DNA from: Absidia repens
Taxonomy: Eukaryota; Mucoromycota; Mucoromycetes; Mucorales; Cunninghamellaceae
Assembly (NCBI GenBank): GCA_002105175.1
Contig: MCGE01000004.1
Coordinates: forward strand, 868,001 to 932,000
Direction of reading: 5' to 3'
DNA: 64,000 bases
Shown here: positions 22,899-35,534 of the stretch, piece after piece
Position numbering within the stretch: position 1 is the stretch's first letter
Layout: each line of letters begins with the position of its first letter
The notes under the pieces: generated by a model
Told to the model about the DNA's origin: nothing
Database searches by the model: none
The model's input: only the letters and a program-made list of their open reading frames with translations
Position numbers and translations under genes: made by a program

Positions 22899-23967
22899 TT
22901 ATTTGTTTTTCAAATGATTGGGGGCATTGTGAAATAATGTCTTCCACATATAAGCTTCGGACAATAGAAGTTCCACATCCTTTTCTTGCCAATCTTCTGT
23001 AGGCAGTTGCTGTAAAAAGATCATGATTTCCTAACATAAACAAGAATCATGCAGTCAATATTCGTACCCCGCAATTTCCTAAATATAGTTTGTTGCTTTT
23101 TTTTTTTTTTTTTTTGCCTACCTGGAAATCCATTTTTTGTAATTTGGCTGACCATTTCACCAAGAATGCTGCGCATACATAGACATGGAATTCCGAAAAC
23201 CCTTCTGTAGAGCCTTCTGCCAAATACGTATCCCACATTCGAATTGTACTTTTCAAAGGAAGTTCCCGCATCAAAAGACAATTCATCCATCTAAAGGCAA
23301 ATTGGATGAATTCAACTCCTTCTTGCTGTAAATGGTTCGCCAGTCGTGCTACATAAAATAGGCTGGTTGAGTAACACAGACTCCCCCTCCCCTCCTCCCT
23401 TCAAATTTTCTTACCATCTATTCGAGAGACCAGGTCCTTCAGGGTCAAAACCTGTCTTTGTATTCCAGGTTGCGCAAAAGTATAATTGTCCTGTATTTTC
23501 AAATAAATTAAAAACGAGCATTTATTTCAAAGTCACTGGTTTTTTTTTTCGCTTTTTTCCATCATACATATATATATATATATTACCTGAATACCATCCA
23601 AAAGTTTTGAAAGACACCAAAAACTATCCGCTTCCACCACATTTAGGACGTCTTGATCCAGTTTGTTAATATCGCATTTCTCAGGATCGCCACCTACAAT
23701 CATCATGATAATGAATGCGCGTTAATGCCCTGCTAAAAGCTTCGCGAGCCCTGATCTCTTTTTTTTTTTTTTTTTTTTCTGGCTTACAGATATAAGTAGA
23801 TAAAAATACTTCAAATATTGGTGTCAACAAGTCGTTGATTCCCTGAACGTATCCAGCGGCTGGATGTCGAATGGCCCATTGGTATAAAATTCGTTCCAAG
23901 CACTAAATGTTTTAAAGAAAAGAAAAAAAATAGCCTTATCAATCTTCATGGCCCTCCTCATGCCCCC

Positions 23968-24012
<45 letters not shown>

Positions 24013-25765
24013 TCTTGAGTGATTGTGGATTGATATAATAAGACAGTAGGGTTTGTTCGAAGAATATCAATGTGAATCTAGAATAATAAAATAAAAAGTA
24101 GTCAATATGAAATTCTAGGAAGCACTGCTGGTCACCCAGTCTTTCCCCCATCCCTATTTTTTTTTTTTAGTTAAAATTACCTGGTGCCATAGACTTTGAT
24201 CTAATCCCACATTTGCTCCTGAATAGGACGCCTTTACACTGCCGAGGTATTCTTTCCGTTTCCTTGCTAGTGTTTCTACTCGTCTTTCTGAATTGCACGG
24301 TAGGTATCCCTGTATATAAAAAAGTCCGGTGAATCAGCTTTGTGTTGATTTTGGTGTTGTTGTGATCACGACTTACCAATAAAAGTTGCCAAGCAATCGA
24401 CCTATAATCAGAGGGTATTCCATTCCAGCAAACACTTTGAAGGGTCACTACATTGTGATTATAAGAAAAGTTGAACATCACCAGTCCCAATGCATCCCCA
24501 CTTGTTGTTGTTTTACACTTACCTAAATCCACGTTCACACAACATAGTGCCTCTTTCATTTTCTTTGTTCGAAGTGGATCCACCATTGATACATTTGGTT
24601 GGTGCAAGATAAAGGTCGGATCTAAAGTATTAAGTTCATCAATGACCAGTACAGTTAATATATCAAGTCGAGAGTAAAGTCCAATTTCTTTTTCTTACCT
24701 TTCAATACGTCCTCGACGTTATCAATAACACCACTGACATTATCCAATTGGTGAGAAGTGTCCACTTCAGATGATGATGTTGTTTGTTGGCGATCAGGCG
24801 ATTGGTCAACTAAGGTCGAGTTTGAGATAGTAAGTTTCTGTTCCAGTTCTGGTACAAGAGAGGTATATGGAGGTTCGCTTGCTGTTGTTGCTGATTTTGA
24901 TTGTGATAATGGGGGTTGTTGTGACGTCGCCGAAGCCTGTGCTGATCTACTCATGGTCACCGTTGATGAAGAGGTCGTTGGTACTGGTGCTGGTGCTGGT
25001 TCTGGTACTGGTACTAGTACTGGCGCTGGCGGTAGTGGAGGTTTACTCTTCACTTTAGTGGCTGTCCGTAACTTTATGCGATTGTCTTCGTCCTCCATGC
25101 AGTCATCCCATTCGTCGTTCGTATCTTCTAAAAAGGCGTTGAATGATTTATGAGGTGTTGATGAAGAGGTGTGGCGTTTGTGATGAAGACTTTTGTTTTG
25201 GGAAGAAGACGAAGATTTCGGCGATTCTTTTGTTGACCCGAGATAGCGATTGCCGTTGCGAGTGGAAGGTGATGAAGTGGTTAAAGAAGATTTGGTGGCG
25301 GATCGATATTGAGATGGTAATAAAGGTGGCGGTGACGATGAGTTTGCTGGTGTATTTTGACCACTTATCAGACTTGTATAAGAGTAGCGCGCGCCAATGA
25401 CTACAGGTACCTCATGTGACCCATCACCACTATCTTGACTTGACGTTTCTTGACTATAGTTGAAGGCAATACGAGCACTAAGGAAGATCAATATTATATA
25501 CGCTTTCCGTTCAAATACTTTTCTACGTTTTCCGTTCCTTTTACCTTCCAGGTGCTTTCATTCCTTGCCTTCGCCAAAAGGATCTATTTTATTTACATTG
25601 AATAAAATAAATAAAGCCAATGTTTGTGTTGAAGAAACATGAAGGGCGTAAAAACTTACTTTCGTATAGCATCTAATAAAAAAAAAAAATTAAGTGTAGA
25701 AAAGACAAATTAGTAGTGTCATAATAATAAAACCCCTTTAGATGACTATACTTACTTTTTTCCAT
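22899..25765 (-). CDS. GYP1: Rab GTPase-activating protein, Gyp1/TBC1D22 family
   Basis: TBC-domain protein that speeds GTP hydrolysis by Golgi Rabs (Ypt1 in yeast; family knowledge). Twelve exons: 25756-25765, 25660-25672, 24699-25477, 24523-24621, 24377-24447, 24181-24309, 24012-24077, 23788-23902, 23587-23693, 23415-23490, 23122-23348, 22899-23030. All phases close, giving 607 residues. The N-terminal half (about 1-270) is Ser/Pro/Thr-rich and disordered. The TBC domain begins at WNGIPSDYRSIAW. The arginine finger is in IHIDILRTNP (IxxDxxR) and the glutamine finger in YVQG. The C-terminal words RWMNCLLMREL, IRMWDTYL, YVCAAFLVKW and NAPNHL are typical of Gyp1/TBC1D22. The first two coding exons are only 10 and 13 nt. 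Poly(A) signal at 22784-22789 (minus). Confidence 0.95.
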
Positions 25766-26204
25766 GATCTTTGGGTAGGCTAAAAAGGCAACAAAGGTGA
25801 AGGCTTCGAAGAAGTGGTGGAAAAAAGGACGAAAAACGACCACAAAATCAAATCAAGGATGCGGTGCTTTAAATCCCGCATTTGCTTTTTTTATTTTTGG
25901 TATAGGCTTCACTCCCTACTACCACTAAAATTATCCTACCCCCATTATACTGTAGTTTTTTTTTATTCTTTATTTTTTTACTATGAAAGAGAAAAATGTA
26001 CTGTACATATAAGAAAAAAGAAGCTGTTATGTTTTACAATTTGAGAAATAGCCCATGATTGAAGGGTATGTTGAATATGATGTAGTGTACTGTACACATT
26101 TGAGAAAAAAAAGCTCTGCTGTCACACTTTTTAAGGGAAACACATGATGTAATAATATAATGAAACAAAGCATAGTTAGAGGATGAAGAGTTTTGAGTGA
26201 TATT
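25766..26204. other. Intergenic upstream of the Gyp1-like gene
   Basis: AT-rich; it holds the presumed promoter. No gene is seen. Confidence 0.45.
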
Positions 26205-26370
26205 TTAATGATGAAAGATATATTCTTCATTATCGTTGTGAGAGTGATGAATGATCAAAGGACTAAGCTGTGGAAAATGTTGATGGATATATTCACCCAT
26301 AATCATCTTGTTTGTTTCATTAACAGTTTCCACTGCGCATATATCGGATAGCGTGGAAGGCGTTAAATTC
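26205..26370 (-). CDS. Possible orphan terminal exon
   Basis: After a CATTAG acceptor-like site the minus strand is open for 55 codons to a stop at 26205. The balanced composition (N-L-T-P-S-T-L-S-D-I, then G-E-Y-I-H-Q-H-F-P) differs from the low-complexity frames around it. I found no upstream exon that joins in phase, no domain, and no ATG before an internal Met. It could be the last exon of a decayed gene or chance. Confidence 0.22.
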
Positions 26371-26984
26371 CTAATGAAAGAATTAGTCCCGATTCTTAAG
26401 AAAATCTTTGATCATTTTGAAAAGAAAGTACTGGATGTGGCGAATTTTGACCTTCTTCCTTTTGATTCAAAAAGTAAATAAAAGAGGATCACTCCGGCCA
26501 AGTATCAATCTTGTTTGCATGAATTTTATGAAAAAGAAAACAAATCACAATAGTTTTCATATTATTTTACCAGCGCGACTACTGCTTTATGTTAAATGCG
26601 ACTCTAGGATAAGCACCCCCTTCCTTTTTGATGTATGATTGATTATTCACATCATGTTGCCCAATTTCTTGTACTTTTTTTTTGTCAAAAGTGTCAGGGA
26701 CAGTCCAACAATAGATGCCTTTTTTTAAAAGTCCAGTACCGCACTTCTTTTTCTGTGCATCCATCTAGGTCATGCTTTAAAACCACTCAAGAAATTCTAC
26801 CCAACTTCTATTTTCTGAAAACCCAGGAGACGAGCGCTACGCATAGCAGGGATGGAGGCTCCCATATACCCAGTTCGTTTCATATAATCTTTTTGCACAC
26901 ACCGGCTTCTTTTTTTTTTTCCTATACGCACATGTATCCCCATTCAACAATACAAGCTAGTCGTATGCGAGGTTGATAATTTTT
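26371..26984. other. Intergenic, no gene
   Basis: AT-rich; the frames at 26408-26638 and 26635-26976 show no domain or splice support. Confidence 0.4.
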
Positions 26985-27260
26985 TAAGAAAAGGTACGTT
27001 TTATTCAGATGTGGATATAAACTATGACACCTGACATTAAGCTTCGAATGGCAGTGCCATGATACATATCTTAAAATAAATCATTAAGGGTGAGTTAACC
27101 ATAAGATGGCTGAGGTCTCGTTGAATAATAAGGAATTAGTTCAAGCAAAGAGGGTAGGCCATTCTAAGGTGAACAACAAGCTAATCTACGGTGAAAGGGT
27201 AAACAAAACTACACTTAGTTGGTCATTGTTGAGTCTGGAGCTACCATACCGCTGATGTTT
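26985..27260 (-). repeat. Dispersed family fragment, inverted partner of copy 6
   Basis: Contains the 'tttattcagatgtggatataaactatg' module seen on the minus strand of other copies (compare 33540-33570 and 61445-61480). It lies just upstream of the sense copy at 27385 in opposite orientation. The same minus-then-plus arrangement, with a similar linker containing 'gatgagaaccat', occurs at 42715-44300. Confidence 0.5.
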
Positions 27261-27384
27261 AATGATGGCATTCACTTTATTCAGATGAGAACCATTATAT
27301 TGATGTTACTACATGGTGGTTGTAAAAAAGGGGTCCACTTTGGTAACCGCCGAAGTGATGCATGCAAAAATCCACACAATTGAG

Positions 27385-28430
27385 ACGATGAGGAAATTTA
27401 AATTCCGCCCACGTGGAATATTTGTTTCCTCCCAATTTTTTTTTTCTTTCGCTCCATCCCTCTTTCTTTCCATTTTCTTTCTTTTCTCTCTCTCTCTCTT
27501 TCTTCACCATTCAACTTACGTAGGGTTATTTTGGACTTGGAATAGTGTCGGGACTAGTTTAGAAGGGGTTTTAGCTTAGGGATTACAACATGCCTAGGGA
27601 AACCCTTTCATTCTGGATTCAGAATCTGAAGATGCCATTAATTGGCTTTTTGAAGTCTTCATTAACTTAGTTTAGTTTAGCGTTATTTTGTCATAGTTTG
27701 TATCTACTTCTCAATAAATTATATTTATTTTTACGTCCTTCAATGAAAAATGTCTCATTATTGTCTCTCATGCTTTGTGTAATAGATCCCTTTTTATTAC
27801 CATCACCCCCTTTGATTAGTGTTAACCGTTGCTGTGCTTCAATAAAAGATATTATTTTATAATCTTTCTTATGCCTTGTACTCTATACTACATTAGTTCC
27901 TTTTTTACAATAGCCCCATTTGAAGCGTATTGGATATTATTTAGATATCCCATCCATTTTCACAGTGACCCTCTCGCTCTTTGTTTAGTATTAACCATAA
28001 ATTAAGCTTCCTTTTTATTGACCATCCTCTGAGCCATTATATAGTAAGCACAGTCGCTATTATGACTATTTTGTAAACACACTGTTAAGTCTATGCTTTT
28101 AGTTCACCCATTATGACAACGATATCTCTTCTTCCCCCCCGCCAGAACACCAAAGCCTGTTTGGCGGTTCTAGATCACTAGATGTTAAAAGTAGCAGTGC
28201 GTCCGCTTCATCAATCATATTAATTAAAGCGAGGCTCTACTGCCGCTACTACAATTTATTTTCCTCTGCATCCACTATTATTACTTCCTTTTTCCCTTGT
28301 AGAGCCTTAGAAACTTGCCGACAGTCCTGCGTCACTTCATATGAAAAGCGGACTTTAATCCTACTCCACCATACCAATCATATTAATCAACTAGAACACT
28401 GCCATCTACGGGATCTCTTCTATAAAACAT
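27385..28430 (+). repeat. Dispersed family (GACTAG core), copy 6
   Basis: Starts with AAATTCCGCCCACGTGGAATA (27399-27419), then a polypyrimidine tract, 'ttcaccattcaactta', the core 'gggactagtttagaagggg', 'gggattacaacatgcc', 'ccctttcattctggattc' and spaced 'ttcaat(a/g)aaa' modules with 'atgtc' or similar. The distal part is diverged and runs into 'atattcaaattcatgctttcc' near 28430. Confidence 0.7.
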
Positions 28431-28559
28431 TATACTCACCACGCTATTGTATATATTCAAATTCATGCTTTCCATTCATATGGTCTGATAAGCCCCTCAA
28501 AATAAAAACAACAAAAAACAGAAGTCCGTGAGACCCCAATGTTATATCGGCCAACGTGC

Positions 28560-28590
<31 letters not shown>

Positions 28591-29059
28591 GAGATTTCTA
28601 ATGTTGTCCCATTAAAGTCCTTACTTCAAAATAAATAAATAAAAAACAAACTCCTTGACACTAAGTACCGTTTTTTTTATAAGTATGAGAAGTCTAAACT
28701 TGTAAACTCTTTCTTTTTTTAACATTTCTCGAACCTTGCGCATTTCAAGTGCACTGTGTAAAAAAGTTCCCGATTTTTTTTTTTTTTTTTTTTTTCAGAG
28801 GAAAGCATGAGCAGCCCAGAATTGTGAAGTGATTTCGCCCTGAAAAAACCTATTTTTCAAACCGAGAGCTAAACAAAAACTTGATACTCTGTATTATTTC
28901 ATTGAGTATCAAACAACAACAACAACAATAACAGTAAAGAAGTCAAGACAATGAATGTATGAATAAGAGAATGTATTTTTTAATAGTATGATAAGAAATA
29001 TATAAATATTTATAAGGAAGACAAAAAGTAAACTAATATGCTGTAACTAAATAAACTAT
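28431..29059. other. Intergenic; 3' side of the PITP gene
   Basis: Poly(A) tract near 28559-28586, T tracts and a (CAA)n/(CAACAA) patch near 28914. No gene and no perfect AATAAA for the PITP gene were found close to its stop. Confidence 0.45.
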
Positions 29060-30534
29060 CTAATTGCCTTTGACAGATTGTTGTACCGAACGGATAGATG
29101 CATTCCCAGAATCTTGTGCAGAGCCATTAATAGAGCCGTTTGTCTTGTTCATCCGTTTTTCATCCAAATCCTTCTTTGTTTGCTCTTCCATATCGCGGAT
29201 ATCTTGAATTGTCATACCAAACCAGCCATCAGTCCAGCAGAATAATTGTCTATGGATAAAGGAATGAGATCATTACAATCATTCTAACTCGTCACCTCTA
29301 TTCCCGATCACTCTATTATCCTTACCGATGGAATTTTGTAAACATAGTTCTAATAGCTCCAGCAATGAAAGATTCGGTTTTTGATTGAATACCAAACCAC
29401 TTGAATTCAATGTAGACAAGTTTGTAGCAGGTCATCACAGGGTCACATTTCTTTTGCCAGTCAGGGTCTACCAGGGGACCGCGTCCAGTTTTTTGGGAAT
29501 GGAAGAGCTTGGGATCTTCTTCCGGTTTGTAATCCTTGGAATCAATTTTGTCATTTGCAACATCAATAATCACAACTTCCCGTTTCTTGAGATCTAATAT
29601 AAGTAATAAAAAATAAAATAAGAAAAAGAGGTTAAATAAATTGATCAAAATTAGTTGTGACTCTTATTGGTCGCCTATCTTTACCTTCTTTGGAAATGTT
29701 CAATGCATTTTCAAGCTCACCACGAGAGCCATCCACATGTAAGGTTTCGTACACAATGGAGAAATTATCTTTCATCCAGCCATTCTATATACAAAGGAAA
29801 TTTAAATAACTGTCGTCTGATACTGACATGAAGTATACATCCCATCCACTTGACAAATATGACGTTTAATTACCTTTAATACTAAGTATCGATGAAAATA
29901 AAAAATAAAATAAAAAAAGGAGTTAGTGTCATTCACGTGGTCAAAAACATCCCTTTTTGTAAATCTTCCTCCTCCTCCTCCTCCTCCCCCTCCACATACC
30001 ATGCCCTCCTTTCCAATTCATCGTCATATTTACTGCAATAATGTTCCTTCTTCCACTCCCAAATTTCCCATCCCCTTTCTACTGTGTGTGAATTTACCTG
30101 TTTTGCAATAAGGATAAGCATTCCAAGCCTACGTATGGTTGAATAAATAAAGGTGACACATTTAACAACAATACAGCTTGCGTAGCATATCACTTTGAGT
30201 TTATATTTACCTCTTCATATAGATCTAGAGCACCATGAGGAGCAATGGCTCGGACAAAGGCAGGGACCCGAGAAGCTAAACGATAGATCTTGTATGTATA
30301 TTGACCTTTCTGACCATCAGCGTTTTCGTAAGGTTCGTTTTTCAAGACTTCCACACCTTCACCACCACCAGTCGTTTCTTTGGAAGCCATGGCTGTTGAA
30401 TACAGTTGAGCTGAAAGGTACAGAAAAAAGATGATGAGGTTAGATGAGCTGTTTACATCCATCTATGAGCACTTACCAACTTGATATTCAGATTGGCTAC
30501 AGTTGTTGATCACTCGGAATTCTTTAATAAGCAT
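29060..30534 (-). CDS. Class I phosphatidylinositol transfer protein (PITP alpha/beta-like)
   Basis: Soluble START-like lipid exchanger moving phosphatidylinositol and phosphatidylcholine between membranes (family knowledge). Seven exons: 30477-30534, 30211-30410, 30098-30128, 29874-29881, 29685-29784, 29326-29593, 29060-29249. All phases close to 284 residues, close to animal PITP (about 270). The match is strong throughout: [94 protein letters not shown] and the C-terminal [15 protein letters not shown] helix. This animal/oomycete-type PITP is unrelated to yeast Sec14. The fourth exon is only 8 nt. The C-terminus (about 255-284) is Ser/Asn-rich. Confidence 0.96.
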
Positions 30535-31722
30535 GGTGGGATATTCTAATAGCAGTAAAGGGAAATATATATATAAAATAGAGAAACAAGAAGAAGAAGA
30601 AAAAAAAAAAAAAGAAAGGGAAAAGAAAGGAAAGAAAGGAATATTTCAATACGAAAAAAAATTAATCGAGGGGAGGATGAAATTCCATTGATATTCAGTC
30701 ACAACCAATAAAAAAGGAAATCAAGCGAGTGAACTTGATCAACTATTGACCTATATATATATATAAATACGATAGGGACCAAAATCGCCCAATATCTTTT
30801 ATGGATAACATTCCGATTTTCTATCCCCATCAATACTCCTGCAATACCCACTCCATCCTACATGGGCATTCCGCCCAAATCTTAAACAGACTAAAGTAAA
30901 ACACATCCGTCCCATAAAAAAATAAATAAAAAAAAATAGAACACCCCCAATTCACCATCACTAAAAATAACGTTTTATTGATACAAAACAATAATAACCT
31001 ATACTACAACACATTTACTATACATCTAAAGTAAAAAGATGGAGAAGGAATCTTGTGATCATATGCTTCGGGTGTCACCATCGGATCAATTGACTTGCCG
31101 TTGTTTCCTTTTCATGACATTGGCCCCAGCCATCAATATTTGTTTTGGATTGAGACATCACGATAGTTGTTTGTGCGTGATATCATGGTTGATCATGTCC
31201 GTCTATATTTAAATCACAAACCCACACAAAGCCGAATCGGAGCCTGAACCACTTGCGCCCAATTCAGTCTTGGCGTGTCGGTCGACGTAATGTGCATTTT
31301 TTTTTTTTTTTTTTTTGCTGCGTATCCTTGACAATGGGCTGGTCCAATGATGACATCAAGTTGATCTTTTCCACTAGCGCCCACCCAATCATCCACTTTC
31401 TTCACCTTCCCCCCTCCCCCTCAGCCCATGCCTGCCTGCCTACCCTACACAAAAAAAAAAAAAAAAAAGTCGCATGGTGATTCGCTAGAGTTTCATATCG
31501 CTTTCTGAAAAGCATCTGCAACAAAGGGCATAAATGATGATGATGATGAGAAATAATGGATACCGTTGATTTTTACCTGCCATTTGCTACTCGATTTGGA
31601 GATCCATCTTCGTATCCAAGTAAAAAACGCAGTAAAATATATGGAAGCAAAAATTTTAAGAAGAAAGCCAGTACATATTAATACAAAAGTCCCTCTCACT
31701 ATTTTTTTTTTCATAGGCTTAC
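30535..31722. other. Intergenic or 3' part of an unresolved minus-strand locus
   Basis: No gene model closes here. Minus-strand frames at 31210-31405 (K-V-D-D-W-V-G-A-S-G-K, then Q-L-D-V-I-I-G-P-A-H) and 31493-31714 look more protein-like than background. AATAAA on the minus strand near 30969-30974 could end a transcript. These may be exons of the locus starting at 31857, but the splice phases could not be joined. Confidence 0.3.
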
Positions 31723-31857
31723 CTGATACTGTAACTGACGTTGTGTATCATGATATAGTCGCTGGAAGCATACATAGCGATAAGCGTCCCCAAAGATCGA
31801 TTTTGTGTTTAAAACTATCCAATTAACCGAGCAACCCCTAAGGCGCTTTGAAGACAT
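31723..31857 (-). CDS. Possible first exon of an unidentified gene
   Basis: From an ATG at 31857 the minus strand is open for exactly 45 codons to a perfect GTAAG donor. It encodes M-S-S-K-R-L-R-G then a mixed, basic segment ending R-Q-L-Q-Y-Q. A TTGTTGCAG acceptor near 31519 would continue in phase 0 with M-L-F-R-K-R-Y-E-T-L-A-N, giving a short basic protein, but the end of that frame runs into an 18-T tract and is uncertain. I do not recognise the family. Confidence 0.33.
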
Positions 31858-33189
31858 TTGATAGTGCTATTGAAAAAAGCATATAGTGCAAGATGGTGAA
31901 AATCAAACACTCATATGACTTGCAGGACCAAACCTTCGTCAGAGGAATATTGGAAAAGGGGAGAAAAAGAGAAAGAGAAGAATCTCGTTCAAATGCAAGT
32001 CGAAAATAGCGGACATTAAAAATGGTACTTGGTGACAGAGAAGTTGAGGAAATAAATAAAATGATAGCAGTAGAGAATATTGATGGTATATAGGGCAGCA
32101 TAGAATAAATTATACATATAAAACAAAAAAGGAATACGATAATAGTGAGTATAGTATAATAAATATGTCAAAAATGTCTTTTTTTGCATAGAATAATGTA
32201 TGAACGAGGGGCCGATGCGCATACTTTATCAACTTAACTATCATCGGCATATCATAAGTTCTGTCAAGATAGTATTCGTTTTTACTGCTCTTATTGTTAG
32301 TACATATGCAGTATAATATATATTAATCCGACTCTCGGTATGTAAGAGAGTTTCAGACGACTTGGAAATTTTTTGCTCTGAAATCGAAATTACATTTTTT
32401 TTTTATGTGCATAAAGCTTTTAATATTTCGACCTGTCCAATATATCATTCTTTGCAAAACCACACAAAAGTGTAAAAATCGAACAAAACATTTCCAAAAG
32501 GAAGTATTTACATACCAGTAACTTAAAATCGATACACTTAATTATTCTACATTCTGCAAATAGAATTCAATTATATCTTGTCGTCATTAATACTTTATCA
32601 TATTGGTTTTGTGCAGAATAATAAGATCAGATTATGAACGGACATTTTAAATGCCTCCCCCCCTTTTTATTTTTCAGAAACAACCACAAATGCTCAAGTA
32701 CCATCACTGTCCAAAAATGTACAGTGCGTTGACATGTTGTAAAGTAATCTATTTCAAGATTTTATCCGGGATTTCAACGTTCATCACACACGAAAAATAA
32801 AAATAAAGAAAAAGATAGTCTACTAGGTGTCATGGAGAAACATGCCCTCTACCATTTTTGCGCCTTGGTAGACGATCCCATGAGACGCAACTGGGTTCAG
32901 TTAGGGGCTTTTCTATACTATACTGCGCAAAAACAAAAATAAATAAACAAACGAATTGGATATGCACAGTATGTTCATTCTGGTAGAGAATATACTGGAC
33001 TTGACTGATGGATATAAATGGTAGACACATGAAAAACACCCACCACCTTTGATATGAAGTGTAAAAATAAGGACTAGGACTCCATGAAATAAACTAACAA
33101 AAAAAAAGTGGGTAAAACTAAAAAGCAGGTACTCTAACTGGGACAATCATAAAACAACTACAATAGCTATTCAATGGGTTATCTGGTGG
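31858..33189. other. Intergenic, no gene
   Basis: AT-rich. The frames at 31838-32101, 32016-32222 and 32830-33146 are hydrophobic low-complexity without domains or splice support. Confidence 0.4.
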
Positions 33190-33880
33190 TTACTAAATAG
33201 GTCCTTTATTTTTGAAATAATATGGCACACGCCAACACTAAAGCAAGGAATTCACTGTAACAACGGATCTATTGGAAGGTAGCATGAAGGAGAGGAATGG
33301 GAGTGCTAAAAAATGGTCCACGATAATATAAAGGAACGGTTGTAAAATAAAAACTAATGTACACCGTAGAGTACTGCATAGTACAAAGAATAAGATAGAC
33401 CCAAGCTACATATTTTATTGAAGCATAAACAGTAGAATGAAAGGGATGCTGTTAGTAAAAAGGGATCTATTGCACAATAAAAAACATGAGAGAGACTAAT
33501 GTATCATTTTTCATTGAAGTATGTAAAAAGAGACATATTTTATTCAGGTGTAGATACAAACTACAGATAAAGTAACACGAAACTAAACTAATGATGGTGG
33601 CAACAAGCCAACTAAGGGTGGTGGTCTTAAATCCTGAATTCAAAATGAAAGGGTTTCCCCATGCATCTTGCAATCCCTGAGCTGAAAACACTTCTAAACT
33701 AGTCCTGATACTAACCTAAGTCCTCTATAGCCCATTAGGAGCCATAATTGTGAAGAAAAAAAAGTGAAAAGACGAGGGAAAATAAATTGAGAGTAAATAA
33801 AGGAGGGAATGTTGGGACAATTTTTGCACGCACTATTTCGAAAAAGCCGGAATTTGAATTTTCCAGGTGGTCCAGCCCTG
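33190..33880 (-). repeat. Dispersed family (GACTAG core), copy 7
   Basis: Minus-strand copy. Along the plus strand it carries 'attttattgaagcataa', 'gggatctattgcacaat', 'cattgaagtatgtaaaa', 'acatattttattcaggtgtagatacaaacta', 'aaaatgaaagggtttcccc' and 'cttctaaactagtcctgat'. It ends beyond the 'gaatttgaattttccaggtgg' head, which has lost the exact CACGTG. It resembles the copy at 60815-61760 most closely. Confidence 0.75.
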
Positions 33881-34699
33881 ATACATTATAGTCTTCCAAG
33901 TTGTGTCAGAAAGCTGCAAAATGCAAGATTACTACTGCTCTATTTTATTCTTTTTATTCTTTTTTTTTTCTTTCGCATTCTCATTGCGTTATTAATCTTA
34001 TCATGAAACAAAATGACCTGATCCCTCCACTCCATTTATTCAAGATTTATCAGCACGTCAAAGGCACTATCATTTTTATTCATACCATTCTTTTTTCTAA
34101 TACCACGACATACCCCTTTTAGATTTTAATTTCATTATCCTCTTTTTCCTTATCACATAATTATGCATTTTACCATATTATATCACTCCGCTTTTATTTT
34201 TATAAGCGGGTCATTACTGTACCCTTCTCTTTATTCTATTATCGTTGCATTATCTGTTTGTCTATCCTTTGCTAATAAACAATAAAAAAGATCTTTGTAA
34301 CAATTAGTATGAACATGTGCTGTGTAGTTATGTGACCTATGTGTGCGTACATGGGTATTGTTTATTTATATCATACTGCGTACTCCGTAGCTTATAGATA
34401 TATGACATGTAATGCCAGGGATAATCGCGAATTGAACGGTTTAAATTTTTGTGCTTTTCTTTTAGCCATTCTGTCTTGGTATAATTTTTCTTGACACTAT
34501 TATAATCATTGCTCTCTCTTTTTTCAATTTTTTGTACGTGCAGAATGAGTACGTGCAAGACTATAACGAATTTCGGCTTTTTCGAAGAGTACTAGCTAAA
34601 TAAAAATGGGAAATGGTCTTTTTACCCCCTCATTTTGCTAGTTGCACCCCCCAGGAAAATTAACCAATAGAGCCCATACCGCTAAAAAAAATATATAAA
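33881..34699. other. Intergenic, no gene
   Basis: Pyrimidine-rich then AT-rich DNA; the small frames have no domain. Confidence 0.45.
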
Positions 34700-35530
34700 T
34701 CCGCTAAAAAAGCGCTGGGAGAGCCTTCCAAAAGTAGTAATACCTGCTATGGGCTTTCCAAACCAATAAAAAAATAATAAAAAACCCCCCCATCAAACAT
34801 AGACAGTGTACCGCAATAGAATAGTTTGTCGAATAGTCTACCGCAATAGAATAGTATGTACAATAGCCTATCACAGTAGAATAGCTTTGCCATCCCATTG
34901 TTCATTTCAAAATAAAAAAGCTTTTATTGAATCATATTAGTCAATACTATACTAAAAGGAAAGAAGATGTAAATAGAGGCCGCTAATAGTAGTTGAGAGA
35001 GGTGCTAGTCTAGATGAATGGTGTAGAAGAAGGAACGATGTCAAATAAAAAAAAAGGGATCTCTAAAAGGGATCTCTAAAAGGAATCTCCAAACTTCTAA
35101 TGAAGCTTAAACGCACATTATTGAAGCAAATACACATTTTTTTCAAACAAAGACAAGTTTTATTGAAGCAGAGATATGCTTTATTGAAGAAAAGTGACAT
35201 ACATGTACTAAGCTAATCAAGACATTTCCCCAAGATTCTAGAAGCAAAATGAAAGGGATTCCCCATGCAACTTGTAATCCCTTTTCTAAAACCCTTCTAA
35301 ACTAGTTCTAATAGAAAACCAAGGCCACCAGGTCCACAACGAGCCCAAAACACTGAACAGATGTTGGCTCGTTTCCGTTGATTTCGATTTTTTTTTTTTT
35401 TTTTGTGCCCCTTTCCCCCTTTTTTTTTCTCGATCAACAATCCAGGCTGCCGGCGGCGTGAATTCAAACCCATCTGGCTTTACAGCCTGCAAAATCGAGT
35501 TAACCTGCAACATTTTCTTCTTCGCTTTAT
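34700..35530 (-). repeat. Dispersed family (GACTAG core), copy 8
   Basis: Very similar to copy 1 and copy 2. Shared blocks are 'gagccttccaaaagtagtaat', 'gggctttccaaaccaataaa', 'gtagaatagctttgcc', 'cttttattgaatcat', 'agaggccgctaatagtagttgagag', the core at 35280-35320 and 'ggtccacaacgagcccaaa'. It ends with 'cttcgctttatataaaacga'. Unit U follows immediately. Confidence 0.8.
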
Positions 35531-35534
35531 ATAA

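Noticed and set aside
32830..33146. Overlapping hydrophobic minus-strand frames.
   Set aside because: AT-rich translation without domain, and no phase-consistent joins.
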